A stretch of DNA of 35,049 nucleotides from positions 1 to 35,049 of the forward strand of contig NW_026251859.1 of the NCBI RefSeq assembly GCF_025024155.1, read 5' to 3'. The stretch is from Gamsiella multidivaricata (Eukaryota > Mortierellomycota > Mortierellomycetes > Mortierellales > Mortierellaceae). Position numbers and translations under genes: made by a program. How positions within the stretch are numbered: position 1 is the stretch's first letter; each line of letters begins with the position of its first letter. Below are positions 22,556 through 31,590 of this stretch, one piece after another. The notes below the pieces were generated by a model that was not told the DNA's origin, made no database searches, and worked only from the letters and a program-made list of their open reading frames with translations.

Positions 22556-23971
22556 ATGACCAACGTGCCATTACGGCCCATGAACCCCCGGTTCCACATC
22601 CTCGGGCCCGGTGGAATAGGATCGCTCTTCGCATTCTACTTTTATCAGAACCACATCCCCTTCACTTTCTTCCAGCGTCGGGCGCCTCCGCCCGCAGCCC
22701 CATATTATGATAAAATCGACAAGGACAGCTACACCACAGCCAAGAACACCGACCATACCCGCCAGAACTACCCTCCAACAACCCTCAAGTACATGAACCT
22801 CACCTCCCTCGAAACCACCTCTGTAGAGCCCCAAGTGATCGACGGACTCGACTGGGAACCCCTCTATCCCATCATCGACAAGGAACTCTTCCGCCACGAC
22901 CCCGTCTACAACGAACTCTCTCGGTCCCCGATCCACCAGCTCCTTGTCACAACAAAGACCTATCAGACCGTCGAAGCCATATCTAAGATCAGACACCGTC
23001 TCCGGCCCTGGACAACCATTGTCTTGATGCAAAACGGGATGGGTGTTCGGGAAGAGATCTGCGAGTCCATGGGCTGGACAACCGAAGAGGAGACACCAAA
23101 CTTTGTCCAGGGGATCATCTCGCATGGAGCCCAAAAGACGGGTGATACGATCGTACATACAGGAACCGGACATGTCTGGCTGGCCCCGGTAGTCGAGTCC
23201 TCTCAGCTCTCATCTATATCTCAAACGGGCTCGACGCCAGTCCCGATCAGCAGAATTCTGAAACCCTCGGATACGTCCCTGCTTCCGAAACTTGTAATGC
23301 CGAAGAAAGAAATCCTCACAGCGCCGTATCCATACAGGAGTCCTGCATCGTTCATCGCACCCTACACCAACGCACCTTTCTCCTCATTCTATACTGCGCC
23401 TTCATCAGTACAAGAACTTCAAGATCTCAGGACCCGATCTCTCTACGAGACCCTCTCAACCTTCCAAGAGCTCTCTGCTGCCCTGAACCTTCGCCTCCTG
23501 ATGCCCGACCATCTGCTCGCCCTTCAGCTCTCAAAACTCGTCGTCAATGCCTGTGTGAACCCCGTGGCGACGCTATTGGAAGCGACCAACGGCGCCTTAC
23601 TGGATTCATCCGATAATGCTCACCCAGCCGTAAAGGATCTGCTGAAGGAGTCGCACTCGATCCTGCGCCATTCACTAGAATACAGAGCTCTGAATGAGAA
23701 CCTTCGGCAAGAGTTTTTGACGCTCGAGGCGTTGACAAGCACGACCGAGGGGATTTTGAGGGCAACTCGACAGAACCGGTGTTCGACATTGCAGGATTAT
23801 TTGAAGGGATCGCGACAGTGTGAGATTGAGTACATGAATGGGTACTTGATCAAGATGGCGGAGCGGGATAGGGCACCGGGTGAGAGTGCAGAGAGCGCGG
23901 CACCGTTGAACAGGATGGTGACTGAGAAGATTAAAGAAAAGTTTGCGGCACCAAGGAAAGCTTCAGAGTAG
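22556..23971 (+). CDS. PAN5: 2-dehydropantoate 2-reductase (ketopantoate reductase)
   Basis: A single-exon gene of 471 aa. The enzyme reduces 2-dehydropantoate to pantoate with NADPH, a step toward pantothenate and coenzyme A. The N-terminal Rossmann motif GPGGIGS lies at residues 17-23 after the strand FHILG; LLVTTKTYQTVEAI and LMQNGMGVREEI are the usual cofactor/substrate segments with the conserved Asn; the C-terminal helical domain has QLSKLVVNACVNPVATLLEA, with the catalytic Lys, and the substrate-binding segment CEIEYMNGYLIK near the end. The chosen ATG at 22556 puts GxGGxG at the expected distance; an in-frame ATG at 22448 would add 36 residues without family character. An insertion of ~70 residues after the Rossmann strand (Asp/Tyr/Pro-rich) makes it longer than bacterial PanE, as in other fungal versions. 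It shares an upstream region with the PDI gene. Confidence 0.94.
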   Translation: MTNVPLRPMNPRFHILGPGGIGSLFAFYFYQNHIPFTFFQRRAPPPAAPYYDKIDKDSYTTAKNTDHTRQNYPPTTLKYMNLTSLETTSVEPQVIDGLDWEPLYPIIDKELFRHDPVYNELSRSPIHQLLVTTKTYQTVEAISKIRHRLRPWTTIVLMQNGMGVREEICESMGWTTEEETPNFVQGIISHGAQKTGDTIVHTGTGHVWLAPVVESSQLSSISQTGSTPVPISRILKPSDTSLLPKLVMPKKEILTAPYPYRSPASFIAPYTNAPFSSFYTAPSSVQELQDLRTRSLYETLSTFQELSAALNLRLLMPDHLLALQLSKLVVNACVNPVATLLEATNGALLDSSDNAHPAVKDLLKESHSILRHSLEYRALNENLRQEFLTLEALTSTTEGILRATRQNRCSTLQDYLKGSRQCEIEYMNGYLIKMAERDRAPGESAESAAPLNRMVTEKIKEKFAAPRKASE

Positions 23972-24219
23972 AAAAAAATAATGAAAATGAAGAAAAGCAC
24001 TGTAGACTCTCCCTCTGTGTATATATTATTGTGGCATGGATAATTTGCTCCGCACAGCGAGACATGTCTTCACAGCTTGCTTCGCATTATCCAGCATGCC
24101 CCAAGAAATTTTCTTCACATTATCAAGCGTATACTGTACATGATGTTTATTGAGTTGGTTCACATTAGAAATGTCCGCGGAGTCTGTTTGGAAGGATATG
24201 TTGTGTTATATGGATGATT

Positions 24220-25050
24220 CTACATGGGCATTGATGTATAGGCGTGCTGCTGCCGGCGCTGTAGATGAAAGATGAAAGAAATTGAGGATGTGAGGATTAG
24301 TAGCTAGTTCAACGTTACTAGAGCAGCAGTGCGCCGGACGTGTTCATAATGCAATTGAAACATACCTGCCAGAGACCCTTGAGGAAGGGCTGCAGAGTTG
24401 CAAACCCCAAGAGACCGAATGTTATCGTCAAGAACAGATACACGATAAACTGGTCTTTGTACGAATCACGTTCTATTATGAATCAAAACAGGTCGTATCC
24501 ATCAGTTGTCCATTGCGCACAATTTTGCATCGCTGTCATTCAATGTCGCATAGAAGTGCACACGCCTGCTGCTGCTGCTGCTGCTACTACTACTGTCGAC
24601 GCTCCCCACCTTACCGAAACAAGTCGTGATCAATTCGTCGCCCTCTCCTGTTCCGACTCCCTTGCACATATCAGGCTTATTATCCAGACAGTATTGCTTT
24701 GTGCATGCTAGACAGGCTTTGGACGATCCTCCGAAAATCGGATGTTGTGTATCTCTTGGCAGGGCTGTGATCGTCTTTTCTTGTCCGCAGATGCATTTGC
24801 AAAAACTAATCGGGTTTGCTGCCAGCGCGACCTGTTGCATGAGATAAAGAGCACCAAAAAAGGCGGACATCGCGTTGATTAATGTCGAGGTTCTTTGTCG
24901 TTTGCTTCATGACATCCGCTGTTCATATTGTCATTAGTTTTGATGAAGCCGCATCGAGGCGTCGTTCTGTACCTGAACAAGTGCAAACAGACATAATACT
25001 ACGAGGAGAGAGGCGAATCCTTTTGACCGTGTTCCTTTGTAGTTGACCAT
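24220..25050 (-). CDS. Small Cys-rich single-pass membrane protein with signal peptide
   Basis: Four exons give 146 aa: 25050-24973, 24831-24615, 24472-24366 and 24258-24220, with matching phases. The first exon and start of the second form a signal peptide (FASLLVVLCLFALVQVALAA). The lumenal part has eight Cys in a pattern starting CKCICGQ, then CLACTKQYCL, C and TCF. It is followed by ERDSYKDQ and a transmembrane helix (FIVYLFLTITFGLLGFATLQ), then a short tail ending YTSMPM. I believe similar proteins, with the same TCF-ERDSxKDQ-transmembrane junction, occur widely in fungi, but I know no name or function. The two tiny terminal exons were chosen because they give a signal peptide and a phase-consistent end. 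Retaining intron 2 (24614-24473), which holds an AGC/AGT repeat, would produce a soluble form without the helix. It is convergent with PAN5. Confidence 0.8.
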
Positions 25051-25176
25051 GGTGTCCTGCTTCTGTATGGTGTTTGCTTGCTCCGTACTGCTTCGTGTAA
25101 ACGAGCGACTCGCTTGAGTGAGCGACCAGCCAAAATTTATGTTGCTCGCTCAAATCACATGATCTTTCTGCTGCCA

Positions 25177-25185
25177 AGGAAGCTC
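25177..25185. repeat. Left target-site duplication AGGAAGCTC
   Basis: Nine bases identical to 25526-25534 and directly abutting the left inverted repeat of the MITE. Confidence 0.9.
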
Positions 25186-25244
25186 GAAGTTATCTATTTG
25201 ACAACCCGGGTTGCCATGCATTGTTTGCCAGCCCCCTCTAATTG
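25186..25244 (+). repeat. Left terminal inverted repeat of the MITE
   Basis: Fifty-nine bases, 56 of which match the reverse complement of 25467-25525. Confidence 0.93.
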
Positions 25245-25466
25245 CACTAACCCACATCTGCTTGCTCTTGCCATTCCTCCTCACTGCCCCACTACTCCTC
25301 CTCCTCCTCCTTTACCCCCGCTGAGGAGTCATTACATTAGCCTACCCACATCCTCGTAGCATGGATCCAGCTATACTGAGTAGAGCCGACCTGACCGCTG
25401 CCTCAATCGCCGCTGCAGTGTATGTGGATTCAGCAGGCGGGCCAAAATAAGTCTCGTAGTAGCAGT

Positions 25467-25525
25467 CAATTAGGGGGGGTTGGCAAATAATGCATGGCAA
25501 CCCGGGTTGTCAAATAGATAACTTC
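25467..25525 (-). repeat. Right terminal inverted repeat of the MITE
   Basis: Partner of 25186-25244; the three differences are two G/A changes and one T/C change within the inner third. Confidence 0.93.
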
Positions 25526-25534
25526 AGGAAGCTC
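25526..25534. repeat. Right target-site duplication AGGAAGCTC
   Basis: Direct copy of 25177-25185 immediately after the right inverted repeat. Confidence 0.9.
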
Positions 25535-27011
25535 TGGTGTCAAAAAAAAAAAAAAAAAAAAAAAAGAGCAGCCTGTGGCACGCCTGCACGTCTGGAGGAT
25601 CTGACGTCAATAAAAAATAAAAAAAAATAAAAGACGAGCGAGCGACCAAGATCTCTTTCTCGCGCCCTCCGTCTACGGAATATACATTCATAGGTCAATT
25701 GAGTCAACTGGATACTTGCAAAGGCGATTTTATTTTCATTTTATTGTTCATGTTGCACTACACATAATGGTTATCAAATCCAGACTTGCGTTAAACAAAC
25801 CTACAGAAAACAAGATCACAAAAAAGAGAACATTAGCATGCCTGCAAAATACTCTCTCGGTCTCAAAACCACAAAACAAGTGTTTGTGAAGGGGGTTGAT
25901 AGGCTCATATAAATTGGTAATGGTTATCCACACGCTTTTGGTTGAGAGTGGTGCATGGGTTGTATCATCATTGCCTGTTCCCTTCCCATGAAAAAATAAA
26001 TAAATAGCAATTGAACGCAATTGAACGCAATTGGACGTTGGGAGTAGAGTATCCTTTGGTTCGGAAAGTTGGGGACAAGTAGACGCACCTTTATCCTATC
26101 AAATGTCCTGCAAATCCTGCAAATTCCGAGCGAGCAAAAAAATATCTAGATGCGACCGAGTGAAAAAGTTGATTGGTAACTTGATCAAGCAACTCAATCG
26201 GATCTCGCGATCCTTTCCTTGGTGAATACAACAGTGGAGCATTGAGCACAATAAGGCTGTCTCCGTGCGTGAAGAGAGAGGAAGGGCATGTAAGATCAGG
26301 ACATTCGATTAAGTTGTCGTTCATTCGATTTCCGAGAGATTCCCACGAAATGTATAAGCATCATATCTGACAAATCCTCCTCCTCTGCACAGTGCTCGAA
26401 AAGAGTAGTTGTTGGATCCAGATGGCAATCAATTGATGATTGAGGAGAGTGGTTGGTTGGTACTTACAGGTTGGTGTTCAGAGTGGACAAAGACGAGTGT
26501 TGGGGGAAGAAGAAGAACGAAGAAGAGGGAGCAGAAAGGCAGGGTTGAAGAAGGGGAAAAAAAAAAAGAAAAGTTGTTTACAATTCGGTTCCAGAGTGAC
26601 CCTTAAAGACTCAAACGCACCAAAGTATTTTTTCTCCTCGCGCGCGTTATTTGCGATCAATTGACCAATAATGTGCCGTTTCGCACTGACGCGACAATGA
26701 CATAGCGCGACAAACCCTATTTCTATTCTTTTTCATTTCCTATGCGCTTTGCATTATGACATATATGATGCCCACCCAAAGATGATTCTCCATACTCTGC
26801 CTGTACCCTGTCTTCTCCATGATATCTCGCTTCCAGATACAGCTTTGTATATGAGACAAATATGATATGATGACGATGCATTGGGGTATGACACCCAGTG
26901 GATCCGCGTTCAGATATCGCCAGGTAGAAGAATAGGTTGGGGGATCCGAGGTGTCCAACCACAGCATAGTAAATGATGGGAGGCATGACCGATCCCACAC
27001 ACGATGAATGG
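25535..27011. other. Intergenic stretch of about 1.5 kb
   Basis: No gene I can support. Just after the MITE is an A-run (about 25541-25565) and AATAAAA-rich sequence. At about 26010-26036 a short direct repeat (AATTGAACGC) occurs twice with a third diverged copy. Open frames at 25748-26020 and 26091-26324 (-) read like ordinary protein in places but match nothing I know; they could be remnants. A GA-rich purine tract lies near 26500-26575. Confidence 0.5.
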
Positions 27012-27019
27012 TATAAAAG
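27012..27019 (+). promoter_or_regulatory. TATA box (TATAAAAG)
   Basis: A consensus TATA box 132 bp upstream of the TSPO start codon, followed by a long pyrimidine-rich stretch (about 27030-27115), a common layout for strongly expressed fungal genes. Confidence 0.65.
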
Positions 27020-27143
27020 ACAGCGCTGTACCCCTTCTTTTCCCTCTTCTTCTTATTCCCCTTTTCTACTTCTACATCATCTCTTTCCTTCTTTTCAGCT
27101 CCCCCTTCTTCACTTTCACACATACCCACTACTTCACATCAAC

Positions 27144-28294
27144 ATGGACAGCTACTACCAGGCTTCTCAGAGCCTTATCAACACTAACCTGGCTCGCTAT
27201 CCAGTCTTGGCCGTCGGTCTTCCCCTCGTCGGCGGTTTCCTTTCTGCAGTGCCCGCACATCGTCATGTGCAGGGATACTATGACTCTTTGAGAAAGCCTG
27301 AGTGGGCACCCCCTTCGTCGGTCTTTGCGCCCGCATGGACGGCATTGTATCTCTCGGTCGGATATGCATCCCATCTGGTTGCCCTCCGCACCGGACCCAA
27401 TACTCTTCCCTTGACTCGTAGCTTGGCTCAGACTGGATTGGGTATCTATGGCATCAACATGCTCCTCAACTTTGCTTGGTCTCCTTTGATGTTCTGGAAG
27501 AAGAAGATCGGTGCCGCCCTTGTTACTGCCGGTGGTTTGACTGTAAGTGCTTCTTTTTGAATTATTTGTCCCGTTTATCCCACGGTACATGATATGATAT
27601 GATATGGGTCGAGTCGATTCATGGAAAATCAAAAGGAAAAGGCGGCTTTATGGACTTCATGAGGCCCCATATCAATGCTTGGACAGGAGTGAGAAGAGGC
27701 AGTAGCGACTATCACGGGGGCTTCAAGGATCCAAGTTTCGCTTTTTACGGCATTTTGCGCATAAAGTTGGATGTGATATTCATCGAGGGCAACCTTTCCC
27801 TATGTGAGCCCATGGCAATACATTGCACAACCCCACGTCAAAAGTCAGGGCCCTTGGGAATCGCCCTTTCTATACCACGCAGTTCCGTCTTCTCACATTC
27901 GTGCACGCAACAGCTACTCATTATTAACATCCGCTTCTATCCTTTATCCTCTCCCGTCATGCAACAATAGGCCTCCTCGATTGCTATTTCCTACTACTTC
28001 TTCAAGGTTGACAAGATGGCCGGTTACTTGACCCTTCCCTACGTTGCTTGGCTCGGATACGCAACCGCCCTCAACTATGACGTTTGGATCAAGAACGCCC
28101 AGGGCCCCGCTGCCGACCACGCCCGCAAGATCGGCAGGGACGTCAACGACGCCGCCAAGCACGCCAAGAACGAGCTCAAGGATGCTGCTGAGCACGCAAA
28201 GAGGGATGCTAAGGACACTGCTCGTCATGTCAACAAGAACGCTCGCCAGGCCGCCAACGAGGCCACCGACAAGATCGACCACGAGCTTCGTTAA
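27144..28294 (+). CDS. TSPO: TSPO/MBR family protein with charged C-terminal extension
   Basis: Two exons give 240 aa: 27144-27542 and 27971-28294, phase 0. TSPO proteins are five-helix membrane proteins that bind porphyrins and sterols. The family signature is clear: PLVGGFLSA, the KPEWAPPSSVFAPAWTALYL loop, GYASHLV, YGINMLLNFAWSPLMFWKKK, and in exon 2 YLTLPYVAWLGYATALNYDVWIKN. After Asn of the last signature (about residue 181) the protein carries ~58 extra residues (start GPAADHARKIGRDVNDAAKH) that repeat an 11-residue-like Ala/Lys/Asp/His pattern, resembling LEA or apolipoprotein-type amphipathic helix. Typical TSPOs of ~160-180 aa lack this. The intron is 428 bp, long for this window, and contains a GATAT repeat near 27590-27606. 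A TATA box lies upstream and an AATAAA downstream. Confidence 0.93.
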
Positions 28295-28451
28295 ATGGTT
28301 TTTCCTTTTCTTTAATGACCACTTCAGGATCGATGATGAGATGAAACGCGTGAGAATATTCCGGGTTCTCTGATTTTCATAATCCCTTGTACTTTTCCCT
28401 CCCCCCTTTTCCCTTTCATTCTCGCTCGATGCCTTTGTACATGCTTATCAT

Positions 28452-28457
28452 AATAAA
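28452..28457 (+). terminator. Poly(A) signal AATAAA
   Basis: Canonical hexamer 158 bp after the TSPO stop codon; the likely cleavage zone lies just downstream, between this and the convergent nucleotidyltransferase gene. Confidence 0.55.
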
Positions 28458-28519
28458 CGCTTTTCTTTAAATATATCTATATGCGCAAGTGCTTTATCTA
28501 TTTCACGCTTGCTACACAC

Positions 28520-30994
28520 CTAGTCCACCTGCCTCATGGCGCCCTCCAAATCGCCGGCGCACAACATGCGATACGAATGATCAAATGCTCTCCACACCCT
28601 GCCCAAGGTCTCGCCACGGCACGTCCCCGTAATGTTGCGATGGTGCAAGAATGGATCCACGACCCTGAACGTCGGTAACCGAAGGCTCTCATTATGCCGT
28701 TCCTTGCTTGTCTTTGGCAGCATCCCGCCCCTGCCCACATGGATTGTCGTTTCCGTATAATTGAAACGGCGCGAAAAGAACTCAAAGAACTCGATCAGTA
28801 ACCTCCCAAGCGACTTCTTATTCGCGCGACCCGATCCCGTGTGCTTGCCATCGCTATTATCATCGAATCGGCAGTGGACCATATCATTCTTGCTCGAGTT
28901 CACAAGACTTGGGGTGCTTGTCGTAATGTTCTTGGTGTTGTGGTTGATCCGTAACGTGAGTTCCTTCATCCGCTCAAATGGCTGCTGCTGCAGTTTCGGC
29001 AGCAAAGGGCTCGATCCCCATCCCCAGGCTGTGCCCGAGGGCGTCGACAGACTAGACTGCTGCAAAAAGACGATACCCATCCAGGTGATCGCATAGCTGC
29101 TGAGGTATCCACTCCTAGAGTCGTTGATTCCTTGCGCCTTGCAGATAGCTTTTAATATGTACAGGAACGGCTTGACGCGTTCATCGATCGTGGTGTAAAC
29201 CCGGATCAACTCCGAATTAACGACGCCGAGATTGTTGCCTGTATTAAGGTCACACTCCATGTTGGTTTTCGGATCCTGGAACTTGACAATCGGGACCATG
29301 GCGTCAGGGATCGCAACAACGTTTTTCATCTGGCCACGGGTGGAGAGAATGTTGGCTATATTGGACATGTTGTTGAGCTGTTCATGGCTGTGGATATTGG
29401 GGCCTGTGATACAGAAATCGGCATCGCTATTTGCCATTAATAGTCCACTCACGAACGATCTACGGATATTGACAACATCGTTCCAGGTCAGTCAATATAT
29501 AGAAATGCAAGCATTAGTATGGCTATAGGAAGACCGAGGCAAACAGTTACCCGTATGCCTCGACCTCGAAGTCCTCGGCTGGAAAAGCGCCCGAAATGAT
29601 GTTCTGGAGCGACTCTCTTAATTCCTTGTGCCTCTCAATCAGTCCAGTCGGTGGAAGCAGTTGCTAGGGACCCAAACCAATGAAAGCTGTTTAGTACGAT
29701 GATGTATTGTTCATGTCTCCTCCTCGTTTTTTAGACGTTCTCAGCTCACCTTATACTTCGCCATAATATCTCGGGTCAAGCGACCATAGAAGATGGTGTC
29801 TTCTTCCTCAGGTGCCAAATCCACTAGGCGCAGTTCGTCATTTGCTCCTCTCCAGTCGTACAAGGTCTCGCTCGACCTGGAAGCAGGTAAAAAGCGGATG
29901 ATCCTCCTAGGGCTCCCTGTGTACTCTGTTAGATACATCGCTGCCATCTTATCGATCGCCGTATCGACTCCCTGCGCCTCGGAGCCTCCTGCATCCTCAG
30001 CTTCAGAGTCCGAATAATCCGTTGGTGGGTCTCGATTCTGCACTACCCCTTGCCAGAACCCTGGGGCGCCGTTCACGGTCCTGGCCAAGGCCCTCTCATG
30101 GTTCCGTCGCTTGATCTTGCCGTTAAATTGGCGAGTGTACTTCTTGACGCCTTTGACGTCCTTGATCGCCTGGTCTACTCTTGCATCGAGATCGCCGTTA
30201 ACATTGCGATTGCCCCTCCTGAAGTCCTTGCCGTCGACACCCATGTTTTGAATCTCGACAACGTCGCCTCCCGAACCATCATGATACCAAACGCGCTTTC
30301 GAAGGTGCGCAATGATTACCGCGATCATATCCTGCGAATGTTTGTACACGGCCGAATAACCCAACGAGAACATCTCCCGATGTGCTTGTCCATCCGCAAC
30401 TGGTCCACCATAGTGTCCCTGTCGACGACGTGTAAGCATAGGACCCTCATACCCAACATTCTTCCGAACGGGGCTCAATCCCTGCTCGACCTCGTCATAA
30501 TCACTAAAATCGTTCTCGTTCAGCTCATCGATACCCGCACCATCCATCAATTGGGATTCATCGTCCAAGGGAAAGATCTCGTAGCGGCCCCAATGATCCA
30601 GGGCCCAGGTCCGTACACCCTTGGCGTTCAAAAGCTTAGATTGGAGGATGAAGTGTGAGAAGACGGCAGTGTGGCGGTTGGCGAGAAACTTGGGCTCGAG
30701 ACAGAGACGGTAGGCCGCGAGGAAGTCGTAGGCGATTTCATCATACTTGAGAGGGAAGTCGTATTTTTTTTGGGTCTCGAGGCGGTTGCAGGCGCGTTCG
30801 TAGAGGATAGTGTCGTAGAGGATCCCGACAAAGTCACCATCGTCCCTGGCCTGTTCAGCTTGGAGCTCGGCCTGAGAGAGTGCGCGAGGGGCGGATGAGG
30901 TCGCGGCGGACATGGCGGATTCCTGTTCTTGACAAGTGTTATGGAATGAATGAAGAAAAAAGGAGAGAGGAATGGGTTCGGTTGATGTGGACAT
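28520..30994 (-). CDS. Cid1-type noncanonical poly(A)/terminal uridylyltransferase
   Basis: Three exons give 765 aa: 30994-29750, 29663-29551 and 29459-28520; phases agree. These enzymes add A or U to RNA 3' ends to control decay. The nucleotidyltransferase core is recognisable: GSFVSGLLMANSDADFCITG (the Gly-Ser and Asp-x-Asp metal ligands, with the Gly codon split by the last intron) and VKFQDPKTNMECDLN with the third Asp. The central domain includes RVKPFLYILKAICKAQGIND and SGYLSSYAITWMGIVFLQ. The PAP-associated domain follows (LGRLLIEFFEFFSRRFNY... RLPTFRVVDPFLHHRNITGT). The first ~415 residues precede the catalytic part and are of unknown function, with acidic stretches and no zinc knuckle. 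Another in-frame Met at 30913 may be the real start, since sequence between the two is Phe/His-rich. Whether it adds U or A cannot be told. Confidence 0.9.
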
Positions 30995-31427
30995 GGGTGA
31001 CTGTTCGAGCTCGCTATGGATTTAATTAGACTTCCAAACAATGGCATTCGTCCTCGACCATTCCATAGTCCGTTGGAAATTAGAGTCAGGGCGCCTATGC
31101 ATCTGGCCAGCAATACTCTTGAATTCTGACACCCATCGAACTGTAACTATCCCAAGCATAACCGGGAGAGCGACCAAGGCTTGGACAGCTTGAAGTAATT
31201 TATCAAAGCACAGATACAGGTCATGTCATGGTGTTGGTCAAAAGAATACAGTGTTGAACATCGTCCATGAAACCGTCGGCATCTGCAAACAGCGTCATAG
31301 CTGCGTTCGTGTGTTAACGGCCAGCGTTAGCCCTGGCACATTGCAGAGTATCCATAGCTTTATCCTCAGTCGAGAACAGCGGCAGAAGCTCGGAACAAGG
31401 GAAAGTTCGGAGCTTTGGAGAATAGTA
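30995..31427. other. Intergenic stretch before the Tigger element
   Basis: Upstream flank of the nucleotidyltransferase gene. No further gene or repeat was recognised; the dinucleotide TA directly before 31428 is the expected pogo/Tigger target. Confidence 0.6.
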
Positions 31428-31564
31428 CAGTCGAAACTCGTTTTTATCGCATTTTCCGCGCGCAAACCTGCAATAAAACCTTAACTGGGGATTGAATTGA
31501 ATCTCTCTGAACGAGCTATTCTAAAGCTGAAAAATACAGCCACATATTCAGTCACATGCTCTGC
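31428..31564 (+). repeat. Left terminal inverted repeat of the Tigger element
   Basis: 137 bp. Compared with the right repeat it has 9 extra bases after position 31450 (around ATTTTCCGC) and a net 9 extra near 31499-31511. The remainder is almost identical. Confidence 0.9.
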
Positions 31565-31590
31565 TGTTGATGCAGAATCCTTTTTTATTC

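Larger units (their letters stand above)
25186..25525. mobile_element. 340-bp Mutator-like MITE
   Basis: A non-autonomous element bounded by 59-bp terminal inverted repeats (25186-25244 and 25467-25525) that differ at only three positions. They begin GAAGTTATCTATTTGACAAC and contain the palindrome CAACCCGGGTTG. A perfect 9-bp target duplication flanks it. Long inverted repeats plus a 9-bp duplication are typical of Mutator-like (MULE) elements. The ~220-bp centre has no coding capacity. The high identity of the repeats and the perfect duplication suggest a recent insertion, in the region upstream of the Cys-rich protein gene (start 25050). Confidence 0.88.

Noticed and set aside
22571..23173. 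200-codon open frame on the minus strand
   Set aside because: Antisense shadow of PAN5, whose motifs are clear on the plus strand.
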